DNA of 64,000 bases from SURF-28 sp034521465 (GTDB taxonomy: Bacteria > Bacteroidota > Ignavibacteria > Ignavibacteriales > Melioribacteraceae), in the NCBI GenBank assembly GCA_034521465.1, contig JAXHMN010000011.1:372001-436000 (forward strand). Reading direction: 5' to 3'. Shown here piece after piece: positions 46,643 through 55,394 of the stretch. The translations under genes and the position numbers were made by a program. Under the pieces are notes generated by a model. It was not told the DNA's origin. It made no database searches and saw only the letters and a list, made by a program, of their open reading frames with translations. The first letter of the stretch is position 1; each line of letters opens with the position of its first letter.

Positions 46643-47101
46643 ATGATTGAAGCAAAAATGAAAGAAATGGGAATTTCATTACCTGAAGCACCAAAACCTT
46701 TAGCTTCTTATATTCCGGCTATGGTGGTTGATAATTTAGTTTTTACTGCCGGACAAGTACCTCTTGAAGCGGGTAAGATGAAATATGAAGGTAAAGCAGG
46801 TGAAAATGTTTCACTCGAAGATGCTCAAAACGCAGCAAAGCTTTGTGCCGTTAATTGTCTCAGCGTTGTTAAATCCGCAATTGGTTCGCTCGATAAAATA
46901 AAACGAATTGTTAAGATAACTGTCTTTGTAGCAAGCGGTCAAGGATTTACCGATCAACCTAAAGTTGCAAACGGAGCATCGGATTTTCTGGTTGATCTTT
47001 TTGGGGAAGAAGGAAAACATGTAAGAAGTGCAGTTGGTGTGAGCGAATTGCCGCTTAACGCAACTGTTGAAATTGAAATGATCGCGGAGATTGAAAAGTA
47101 A
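46643..47101 (+). CDS. RidA/YjgF family protein
   Basis: A 152-residue protein with FTAGQVPLEAGKM, DAQNAAKLCAVNCLSVVKSA and VGVSELPLNATVEIEMIAEI. It belongs to the larger RidA-like subfamily. The canonical RidA arginine that binds the imine substrate sits in KHVRSAVGVSELP. AGGAGG precedes ATG 46643. It is divergent from mazG. Confidence 0.9.
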   Translation: MIEAKMKEMGISLPEAPKPLASYIPAMVVDNLVFTAGQVPLEAGKMKYEGKAGENVSLEDAQNAAKLCAVNCLSVVKSAIGSLDKIKRIVKITVFVASGQGFTDQPKVANGASDFLVDLFGEEGKHVRSAVGVSELPLNATVEIEMIAEIEK

Positions 47102-47114
47102 TTTCGGTTTAGAC

Positions 47115-47144
47115 TTGTTTAATAATTTCTTTCTCCTATTTTTG
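47115..47144 (+). promoter_or_regulatory. Candidate Bacteroidota-type promoter
   Basis: TTG (47115-47117), 19 bases, then TATTTTTG (47137-47144), the best match in the window to the TTG-N19-TAnnTTTG pattern. It lies 70 bases upstream of the exported-protein gene. Confidence 0.6.
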
Positions 47145-47154
47145 AGGTAGATAT

Positions 47155-47193
47155 ATGAAAATTTTGAAACTTTTCACAAACTTCCAAGTTTAA
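47155..47193 (+). CDS. Possible 12-codon leader reading frame
   Basis: ATG 47155 opens the 12-residue peptide MKILKLFTNFQV with a stop at 47191-47193. GAGG at 47144-47147 lies 7 bases before it, and the frame lies between the candidate promoter and the following gene. It may be a leader peptide or chance; there is no clear attenuator hairpin. Confidence 0.3.
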   Translation: MKILKLFTNFQV

Positions 47194-47214
47194 AAGGATA
47201 AGCAAAGAGGAAGT

Positions 47215-47736
47215 ATGAATATGAGAAAAATCATTACAATTTTATTGGTACTCGGATTTGCATTTATTACAGAAGCGCAATTCAAAGAAGAACTTAACAA
47301 TAAACAAAGTGTTCGCGAGGGGTTCTTAACTAGAGACCTTTCGAGCAATATTTTTGGGTTTATTGATCCGAGTAAATTTTCTATGGATCACACTTTTAGC
47401 ATGTCATATTCCGCTTTTGGCGGACAAGGTGTGGCAATGGGTGTTTACACCAATAGTATGCGCTATGACTTTAACAGCAACTTGAATGTTGAAGTTGATG
47501 CTTCCATTGTAAATTCACCTTACAATACTCTTGGCGATGGTTTCACAAATAGTATTAATGGGTTGTATTTATCGAGAGCTGCGATCAATTATAAACCAAC
47601 GGAAAACACTGCAATATCAATTCAACTTAGACAAGGACCGGGCGCATATTATAACTCATACTATAGCCCGTACTACTTTATGAGCCCCTCTTTTGATAGA
47701 GAGTCCATGTTTCATGAAGCAGGAAAGCAAAAGTAA
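47215..47736 (+). CDS. Exported protein of unknown function
   Basis: A 173-residue protein with signal peptide (about residues 1-21, TEAQ) and a Tyr/Ser/Asn-rich mature part (for example GPGAYYNSYYSPYYFMSP). No recognised domain. The beta-rich composition would fit an outer-membrane or surface protein of this lineage. GAGG at 47207-47210 supports ATG 47215; ATG 47221 is an alternative. The following hairpin terminates it. Confidence 0.7.
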   Translation: MNMRKIITILLVLGFAFITEAQFKEELNNKQSVREGFLTRDLSSNIFGFIDPSKFSMDHTFSMSYSAFGGQGVAMGVYTNSMRYDFNSNLNVEVDASIVNSPYNTLGDGFTNSINGLYLSRAAINYKPTENTAISIQLRQGPGAYYNSYYSPYYFMSPSFDRESMFHEAGKQK

Positions 47737-47761
47737 TTAAAATCAATTTTTATTAAATTTG

Positions 47762-47791
47762 ATAACCGGGTCAATGCCCGGTTATTTTTTT
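47762..47791 (+). terminator. Rho-independent terminator
   Basis: ATAACCGGG and CCCGGTTAT form a 9-bp stem with loop TCAATG, followed by six or more T. It ends the message of the exported protein and lies within a spurious upstream extension of the next gene. Confidence 0.93.
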
Positions 47792-47809
47792 ATCTATTTC
47801 AATGAAAAA

Positions 47810-48301
47810 GTGGCTCGGAAAAAAGTAAAAACACAAAAAAACTCTAATGTAGACCTAAAATCATCAACACAAAACTTGATGTTGAACATTATTATTTTTG
47901 TATTGTTCATGGTGATAATATATCTGAGCTACTCGATATTCATAAAATTAAAATTAGATACCGGAGAGGAAATTGTTCAGAATAACAACACCGAAGTTCC
48001 TGCTGAAATTATTCAGCTCGAAGTCTTGAATGGTTGTGGAGTTTCCGGATTAGCCGATAGGTTCACGGATTATTTTCGGAGAAATGGTTTTGATGTTGTT
48101 AATAAAGGGAACTACATTCAGTTCGATATTGAAAACACGATGGTAATTGATCGCATTGGTAATATTGCAAATGCAAAAGAAGTTGCTAAATCACTCGGTG
48201 TTGACCAAAAAAATATTTTTACACAGATTAACGATGATTATTTTCTTGATGTCTCCGTTATCGTTGGAGCCGATTATTATAATTTAACACCATTAAAATA
48301 G
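47810..48301 (+). CDS. Single-pass membrane protein with LytR C-terminal domain
   Basis: About 163 residues: a basic cytoplasmic segment (ARKKVKTQKNSN), a membrane helix (about residues 28-50) and a periplasmic LytR_C-like domain (IIQLEVLNGCGVSGLADRF, then FDVVNKGNYIQFD). An upstream in-frame start at 47759 would run through the terminator, so I use GTG 47810. LytR_C domains occur alone and in LytR-CpsA-Psr proteins; the function of the lone domain is unclear. It is followed by rsfS. Confidence 0.75.
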   Translation: MARKKVKTQKNSNVDLKSSTQNLMLNIIIFVLFMVIIYLSYSIFIKLKLDTGEEIVQNNNTEVPAEIIQLEVLNGCGVSGLADRFTDYFRRNGFDVVNKGNYIQFDIENTMVIDRIGNIANAKEVAKSLGVDQKNIFTQINDDYFLDVSVIVGADYYNLTPLK

Positions 48302-48309
48302 AGGTATGT

Positions 48310-48678
48310 TTGGATTCATTAAAATTTGCTGAAGATATAACTCAAATTATTCTTTCAAAAAAAGGATTTGAGATAAGAATTTTTGATTTGAAAAAACTTT
48401 CCGCTTTTGCCGATTATTTTGTCATTTGTTCCGCTTCCTCCGACACACAAGTAAAAGCTATTGCAGATGCCGTTGATAAAGAATTACGTGACAGAGGTAT
48501 TAAAACTTATCACAAAGAAGGATACGAAGCTCTGAATTGGGTTTTACTCGATTACTTTGACGTGGTTGTGCACATTTTCAAAAGTGAAGCGCGTGCATTT
48601 TACAATCTCGAAAAATTATGGGGTGATGCAGACATTATTGAAATAGAAGATGATTTGGAAAAACGAGGTGATAGTTGA
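48310..48678 (+). CDS. rsfS: Ribosomal silencing factor RsfS
   Basis: A 122-residue Iojap-family protein. The family core FADYFVICSASSDTQVKAIADAV and WVLLDYFDVVVHIF, then EARAFYNLEKLWGDA, is intact. It binds L14 and blocks subunit joining in slow growth. The start is TTG 48310, with GAGG seen nearby; no ATG is in frame. Confidence 0.94.
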   Translation: MDSLKFAEDITQIILSKKGFEIRIFDLKKLSAFADYFVICSASSDTQVKAIADAVDKELRDRGIKTYHKEGYEALNWVLLDYFDVVVHIFKSEARAFYNLEKLWGDADIIEIEDDLEKRGDS

Positions 48679-50301
48679 AAAATTATCTAAACTCTTTATT
48701 TGAAAAAGCTGAAGATAAATTAGATTATCTAAAAGATATCGAACCACTATTCAACGTGCCTTCTAACACCGAGCATGGCGATTTATCAACAAATGCTGCT
48801 TTGCTTCTTACTCGCATACTCAAAAAAAATCCAAGAGAAATTGCCGGTGAAATTATTTCAGCACTTTCTTATGAAGAGGAAGTAATTGAAAAAATAGAGA
48901 TTAGCCGGACCTGGATTTATAAACTTTTATTTTTCACCTAAATTTCTTTCCAAAATTATAGATGAAATTAAGACAGAAAAAGAAAACTTCGGGAAATCTG
49001 ATAAACACAGAGGTCAAAGAGCAAATGTAGAATTTGTTTCTGCAAATCCAACGGGACCATTGACAGTTGGGCACGGAAGAAATGCGGTGATAGGTGATAC
49101 TGTTGCAAATTTGCTGGAAGCTATCGGTTACGAAGTTGACCGCGAATATTATTTTAACAATGCCGGCAGACAAATGCGTGTGCTGGGGGAATCATTGAAA
49201 CTGCGGTATCTAGAACAAATTGGTGAATCAATTGAATTCCCGGAAGATTATTATCAAGGTGAATACATTGTAGATATTGCTAAAGCATTAGTGCAAGAAT
49301 ATGGAGACAAAGTCAAAGAAAAAGATGTTACTTTTTTCAAAACTAGAGCCGAAAAAGAAATATTTGCTGATATCCAATCTTCATTAGCGCGCCTTGGTAT
49401 AAATATGGCAAAATATTTCAACGAAATTAATCTTTATGAAAAGGGAGATATCGAACGAGTTAAGAAAGTACTTGCTGAAAAGAATCTAACATATGAGAAA
49501 GACGGCGCACTTTGGTTTAAACTTTCCGAACTTGGTCGCGAAGAAGATAAAGTAATTGTGAAATCCACCGGCGAACCAACTTACCGGTTACCGGATATCG
49601 CATACCATGTAACAAAGTTTGAGCGAGGTTATGATCTAATTGTTGACCTTTTTGGGTCGGATCATAACGCAACTTATCCCGATGTTATAGCCGGTGTAAA
49701 AGCGCTGGGTTATGATGAAACGAAAATTAGAGTATTGATCCATCAGTTTGTTACGATAACTCAAAGTGGTGAAGCAGTAAAAATGTCAACTCGCAAAGCA
49801 AACTTCGTTACTTTAGATGAATTGATCGATGATGTAGGTCCCGACGTTGTTCGATACTTTTTTATGATGAGGAGTTTAAATACTCATCTAAATTTTGATT
49901 TAGACATAGCTAAAAAACAATCCGAAGAAAACCCGGTGTTTTATTTACAATATGCTCACGCAAGAATATGCTCAATATTAAGGACTGTAAAAGAAGAAAA
50001 TTTGCAAAGCGATTATAATCAATTGGATAAATTGACTGCTCCAGAAGAGATTGCTTTGATAAAAAAGCTACATCACTTTAAAGATGAAATTCTTTATGCT
50101 GCCGAAAACTCCGAACCAAATAAATTATCAAACTATTTAGAAGACTTGGCTGGATCATTCCATAAGTTTTACACAGAGTGCAGAATATTAGGTTCTGCAA
50201 AGGAAATTGCGGAAGCAAGAATTGCATTGGTAACTGCAGTTAAACAAGTACTCAAAAATGGTTTGACGATTATCGGAATTTCAGCTCCTGAGAAAATGTA
50301 A
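48675..50301 (+). CDS. argS: Arginyl-tRNA synthetase, one frameshift
   Basis: A class I synthetase of about 540 residues. The HIGH-type motif is in ANPTGPLTVGHGRN; KMSTRKANFVTLDELIDDVG is the KMSKS-like loop, and an anticodon-binding domain follows (EENPVFYLQYAHARICSI). The N-terminal 90 residues are in another frame; an extra C at about 48905-48906 breaks ISGPGFINFYFSP, which becomes continuous when one C is removed. It starts at TTG 48675, overlapping the rsfS stop. argS is essential, so the break is most likely an error. Confidence 0.95.
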
Positions 50302-50317
50302 ACTTGTTCATTTCGTT

Positions 50318-51001
50318 TTAGTCAGCAAGTGCAACTGATACAGCAAAAATTCTATTTGCTTTATTCTCTTTTAATTCTCTCCCAGAGCAGAAACAGTCGC
50401 ACCACTTGTAACTACATCATCGATTAAAAGTATATTTTTATTTTCGATCTGTTTTGGATTACTTACTTCGAAAGCATTACTCATATTCTCTTTTCTTTCC
50501 TCGGCAGTCAATTTTGTCTGTGATTCAGTATATTTCTTCCTTTTAACCGCTTTTGTTGTAATCGGTTTATCAATTATTTTTACAAATCCTTTTGCAATAA
50601 AATATGCTTGATTATACCCTCGTTCAGCTTTCTTCAAAGAATGTAAAGGCATGGGTATTATCAAATCAATTGCTTCTGCATCTAGGATTTCTTTTGAAGC
50701 TTCTGCTAGGTGTTTACCAAGAAACATTCCGAGTGTAAATTTATTGTTGTATTTAAGTTCGTGAAGTAGAGTTTGGATGTTGCCTTGCGATTCGAATAGA
50801 AAGAGTGAAAAGAAATTTTCAATAATCTTTTCCTCTAAAAATTTGTTGTTATATTCATGTGCTAATCTTGATTGATCAACAGTTTGAATTTGTGAAAAGC
50901 ATATATCACAAATTACCTTGGTCGCGGGATCTAATTTTTCATTACAGCATAAACAAAATCGAGGGAGAAGAAATCGGCAAAAACTTGTAAGTTTTTGTCA
51001 A
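50318..51001 (-). CDS. comF: ComF-family phosphoribosyltransferase, two frameshifts
   Basis: About 228 residues. The N-terminal zinc-finger cysteines are LLPRFCLCCNEKL and ICDICFSQ; the central part is ESQGNIQTLLHELKYNNK and the phosphoribosyltransferase motif is NILLIDDVVTSGAT. Breaks: an A5 run at 50979-50983 (plus strand) near the TTG start, and CCC at 50381-50383 near the end; correcting them restores KENKANRIFAVSVALAD. ComF proteins are linked to DNA uptake. The start is uncertain. Confidence 0.85.
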
Positions 51002-51009
51002 GTTTCAAA

Positions 51010-51414
51010 TTAACTTACCCCTTGTGCCCTCAAATGTTCAGCACATTTTTTGTCATTGAATTTAAAGTGATTAAAGAACCACCGCTTAGCGCTTTTCAAA
51101 AACTCTAGATCGAGTTTAGTCTTTTCATTTTTTAGGTCAGTTAAATAATCATTTACCTTATTGTAATAACGATCGTGTTCAAGTTTGTGAGAAAAGAAAT
51201 TAACATAGTTGTACTCTTTCATTAATGCTTCTTCGGTATCAAAATGTTCTCGTAATACTTTCACTAAATCCTCAACCAAACGTGTCGATTCACCACCAAA
51301 CTTCGCCCCAAGTTCGTTATGAAGCTTGTTAATAATCTCAGCAAATTTTAAGTGCTGCTTGTCCACTTTTTCGATTTTGACTAATTCACTTTCGGTAATT
51401 TCAATAAAGCTCAT
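51010..51414 (-). CDS. Bacteriohemerythrin
   Basis: A 134-residue four-helix diiron protein. Metal ligands appear in KVDKQHLKF, LREHFDTEEALM, FSHKLEHDRYY and WFFNHFKFNDKKC, the usual H...HxxxE...H...HxxxD pattern. Bacteriohemerythrins bind oxygen or act in oxygen sensing or storage, fitting a facultative or microaerobic life. It starts 15 bases after the VWA gene on the same strand. Confidence 0.92.
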   Translation of the reverse strand: MSFIEITESELVKIEKVDKQHLKFAEIINKLHNELGAKFGGESTRLVEDLVKVLREHFDTEEALMKEYNYVNFFSHKLEHDRYYNKVNDYLTDLKNEKTKLDLEFLKSAKRWFFNHFKFNDKKCAEHLRAQGVS

Positions 51415-51428
51415 TTTTCCTCCGATAA

Positions 51429-53556
51429 TTATAGCATGCCTTCACGTTTACGAATGAACCATTCAAAGGATAATATAATGATAATTATTATAAGAATTAC
51501 TTCAGAAGATAATAGGTTAAATGTAAAAGAAGAGGTTGTGACTTTTATTTTATCTTTACTTCTATTATCTATTTCGTTTGTTATGTCACTCGTGTTATGA
51601 AGGAAACTAAATTTACCACCGGTATTGGAGGCGATGAGCTTCAAATAATTATCTTGCATAATTGTCTGTAACTTTTCTAAATCCACTTCACCTATGTTAA
51701 ACTTGCCGGAAAAATTATTAGTATTAATATCATTACGTTTGGCGGTGACAGTGAAATCAACATCACCGGTTTCCGGGATATTAATTTTTCCGCTATAAAT
51801 TCCTTCGCCTTCACTTGATAAATTTAAGTTGTAGGAGTTATTACTGGTGGAAAAATTAATATCAATTTCTGCGTCGCTTATCGGTTCAAGTTTGTCATCA
51901 TAAAGTTCACCGGTTAAATAAATTGTTTCACCGCTTGCGTAGATATCTTTGTTGGTTTGCACAAAGAATTGTTGTTTTTCATCTGCAAGGCGCAACCATT
52001 GGATTGAATTACGTATAAAATTTCTAAAAAACTCTTTGTTGCTTTTTTTTTGGTGACATTTTCCAACGCCAAATGTTTCCGGCAAGGACAGATATATTTC
52101 TAACCCCTGATCTGCTGGTTGAAATAATTAAAGGTAATTGCGTTTCAACATTATTTACATTTGCAGTTGCTAAAATTTCAGCTCCCGGTTTAACACTATA
52201 ACTTTTATTTGCATAGAGTATTGGTGGTAGATCCGACGAGTTGAAACGATCAATTCCTTCTGAAGTTAAAATACCGGAAGTTTGTGAAATTATTTTTGGT
52301 TGAGCACGATAAACTTCGTTAAATGATTTAGTGGGGACAAAGGGGAGTAAACCGGAGATTGGTTCGACATTCAATTCTTCTAAATAATTTCCGCTCAAGT
52401 AAAAAGTTGGAATGTTATCATTATTTATTCTTGATGCTACTTGATCAATATGATTCTGAGAAGTGGAATTTAACGGAAAACTTATCATCACAATAATTTG
52501 AGCGCTGTCCAGTTTAGTTGATAGATTTTCACCAAAGGTTTTTTCGTCATTTATCTCAATAAATTTTAAAACATTATATTCTTCAAACTCATTAATTGTT
52601 TGTAACACAGCTGAAACATCAGCCGACGGTGCACCGGAAAGAACTAGTATATTCAACTTATTTTCCATTACTTCAACAAACTTTGAGCGTAAATTATTTT
52701 CCGTGTTAACTTCGCTCTCTAATTGATTAACTCTAACTGTTAATTTTTGTCGGCCGGCTTCTTTTGGTGTATAATTGAAAACAACTCGATTAATACCGCT
52801 TTCACTCAACTCAATATTTTTTGATTCAAGTATTCTATTATTTTCTGCGAGCGAAACAGTTACATTCTCATTGGATAAATTTTGATTGGATATCTCAGCA
52901 GCGATCAATGTTTCAGAATCCTTATATAAAAATCTATTGTTGAGAATACTGCTGATAAAAACATCGGAAACTTTTGTTGTATCACCGATTCCGATTGTGT
53001 AGACGGGAAATTTAATATTTTCGCTTTGGTAAATTGAACTGCTTCCATCGTTAATTATTCCATCAGAGATTATTACCGCGGCGCTCACAAAATCACCGGT
53101 TTCACGCAACTGAGAAAAAATATTTTCAAAGTTTGTTACCGGTTCATTTAGTTTTATCAAATCAAAATTATCTTCTTTTAATTGATCAACCCTTACTCCA
53201 AAAGTAAAAAATTGATAATTGGTATTTTCACTTGCTCTCAAACTTTGCAGCAGTTCAAATATTTTTGCGGAGTCTGCTTTATCCTTAATTGATGTTGAAT
53301 TATCGATAAACACCGGTACAGTTGCTCGCTGTTCATCTTCACTTGTCTTTGTTAAAGTTGGATCAAAAATTAATGCAAGGATAAGGAAGAGTGCAAATGT
53401 GCGTGCAAATATCAATAAACCCTTTTTAATTTTTGTTGTTTGTGGTATAGTGTATTTATAAATATACCATACTAGAAAAACTATTAGCGGCAAAGCTATC
53501 AGTAATAAAAAGGGATTAATATTTAAGGAAATTTGATAATCGAAAAAGTTGAGCAT
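51429..53556 (-). CDS. Membrane protein with von Willebrand A-like domain, one frameshift
   Basis: About 700 residues: two N-terminal membrane helices (about residues 14-35 and 45-65), a VWA-like domain with the MIDAS DNSTS (VPVFIDNSTSIKDKADSA) and IISDGIINDGSS, Ig-like regions, and a C-terminal membrane helix (SSEVILIIIIIILSFEWFI). The frames join at a T9 run (52043-52051), where one fewer base gives MSPKKSNKEFFRNF. This is the layout of Bacteroidota BatA-like or glutamine-amidotransferase-like membrane proteins, but no exact family is certain. It precedes bacteriohemerythrin and follows surE. Confidence 0.78.
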
Positions 53557-53581
53557 TAGAATACTTTATGATAATTACAGA

Positions 53582-54355
53582 CTATTTAATAACATTCAGC
53601 TCATCGAAGTTCCAATTTTTTATTTTTTCTAGCGTTTCATAATCGGTTAAATCGAAGTGAATTGGAGTTATAGAAGCGTAATTATTTTGAATTGCAAATT
53701 GATCTGTGCCCAAGTTTTTATCGGATTCGGTAAGTTTGCCGGTCAACCAATAATAATTTTTTCCGTATGGGTCTTGTCGTTCTTCATAGATATCATCCCA
53801 TTTAGATTTGCCTTGAGTGGTTATTAACGCACCTTTAATCTGGTTTTCCGGTAAATCCGGAACGTTTACGTTTAAGAGAGTTCCTCGTTGTAATCCTTCG
53901 GATGCAACAACGCCGGCTAAATTTTTAATTAACTTTTTTGCGTAACCAAAGTGTTCTGCTTGATGTGATGTTATCGACATTGCGATTGCCGGTACATCCA
54001 TAATCGCTGCCTCGCGTGCAGCAGAAACGGTTCCGGAGTAAATAATATTTATTGCAGTATTTGAACCATGATTAATTCCCGAGACAACTAAATCCGGAAC
54101 AGATTTTAAAATATTTCTGATCCCAATTTTTATGCAGTCTGCTGGTGTTCCATCAATTGCGTAACCAAAAAAATCTCCGTTTTTATAATATTCTGTTATC
54201 CTTAAAGGAAATTTCATTGTGATTGCATGTCCCACAGCGCTTTGTTCTGTCCGCGGTGCAATCACTGTAACGTCGCCTATTTCTTTTAGTGTATCGGCAA
54301 GTTCGGCAATACCTTTTGAATCAATTCCGTCATCGTTTGATACTAATATTTTCAA
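53582..54355 (-). CDS. surE: 5'-nucleotidase SurE
   Basis: A 257-residue phosphatase. The metal-binding ILVSNDDGIDSKG lies near the N-terminus; SGINHGSNTAINIIYSGTVS and LNVNVPD are typical. The TTG at 54355 is favoured because AGAGAGGA lies just upstream; 54382 is too far. SurE dephosphorylates nucleoside monophosphates and is linked to stationary-phase survival. Confidence 0.94.
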   Translation of the reverse strand: MKILVSNDDGIDSKGIAELADTLKEIGDVTVIAPRTEQSAVGHAITMKFPLRITEYYKNGDFFGYAIDGTPADCIKIGIRNILKSVPDLVVSGINHGSNTAINIIYSGTVSAAREAAIMDVPAIAMSITSHQAEHFGYAKKLIKNLAGVVASEGLQRGTLLNVNVPDLPENQIKGALITTQGKSKWDDIYEERQDPYGKNYYWLTGKLTESDKNLGTDQFAIQNNYASITPIHFDLTDYETLEKIKNWNFDELNVIK

Positions 54356-54463
54356 TTTATCCTCTCTTTTTCGAATGTGCAAATATACTTAAAATATAAG
54401 TTGCTTTGAAGAGTTCAAAAAATATAACAGCGCCGGTTAATTAATATTCTGCCGCAATTATTA

Positions 54464-54471
54464 TATCTTTG
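54464..54471 (+). promoter_or_regulatory. Possible -7 promoter element
   Basis: TATCTTTG matches the TAnnTTTG part of the Bacteroidota promoter, 24 bases upstream of the exported-protein gene; no TTG is found at the expected spacing. Confidence 0.3.
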
Positions 54472-54494
54472 TAACTGGACTTGGAGAAAAATTT

Positions 54495-55319
54495 ATGAAT
54501 AAATTCACTTTCACTCTTTTAATAGTTTTGATGACTTCAACTTTTTATTCACAACAAGCTGAGGTTGAAGTTATTGTGATTGACTCTTATGTAGCAAATG
54601 AAAAACCCTATACACTTTTCCTTACTTTTTTTACAATGGAACCGGTTAAATCAGAAGTCATTATTGAAAACGAATATAAATTTACGATCTCAGACACATT
54701 AGCAGAAGATCATAAAAAAAATATTGACATCACAGGAATTCAGTTTGATTCAACTTATGTTGAATATGTTATTACGGGAGAAACAGCAGATGGGAAAAAA
54801 TTTGTAAGCGATAAATTTGAGTTCGTTTTGCCTTTTAGAGATATGCTTCGGTCAGATAAAAACACAAGTTTAATAACCGTTTGTTGTTTTGGTGGAGTAA
54901 TCTTCGGTCTTCCTTCTGCGGCATTAGTGATCGAGGAAGATCAAAATTATTTTTCATTAACTAAAGAGATTCCTGTGCTTTCATTTTACTCAGGAGGTTA
55001 CAATTATCCAACCGGTTATATCGGAATTGAATATTCTTATATTTTTGATGCTGAGTTCAAGAACTTTTTGCGATTGGGATATAAACAACTTTTTGAGTTA
55101 GAACCGATAGAGTTCATTTCCGGTGGAGTTAACGGCTTCACAACCTTTAACGGTTTTAACGGAATATCTCCGGAAATAACAATTGGCTGGTTCAAAGTTT
55201 ATAATACATTTACGGTTTATTCGCGTTACAGATTTAACTTCCAACCTTCAAAATCCGACCGCAATTTCCACGAAATTTCGATCGGTCTTTATTCCAACTT
55301 TTTCTCCATCAACTTCTAA
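54495..55319 (+). CDS. Exported protein, probable small outer-membrane protein
   Basis: A 274-residue protein with signal peptide (residues about 1-20, STFYSQQ). An N-terminal Ig-like part (residues about 20-110) is followed by a hydrophobic stretch (about residue 125-145) and a beta-rich C-terminal half ending in FFSINF, with a terminal Phe as in outer-membrane barrels. No known family is recognised. Confidence 0.7.
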   Translation: MNKFTFTLLIVLMTSTFYSQQAEVEVIVIDSYVANEKPYTLFLTFFTMEPVKSEVIIENEYKFTISDTLAEDHKKNIDITGIQFDSTYVEYVITGETADGKKFVSDKFEFVLPFRDMLRSDKNTSLITVCCFGGVIFGLPSAALVIEEDQNYFSLTKEIPVLSFYSGGYNYPTGYIGIEYSYIFDAEFKNFLRLGYKQLFELEPIEFISGGVNGFTTFNGFNGISPEITIGWFKVYNTFTVYSRYRFNFQPSKSDRNFHEISIGLYSNFFSINF

Positions 55320-55394
55320 CTTGTTTTAGTTCTACAATATTTGGAATGATTTGAACCTATTTTACGTTCAGTTGTAAAAGCATTTAAGGTGAGC

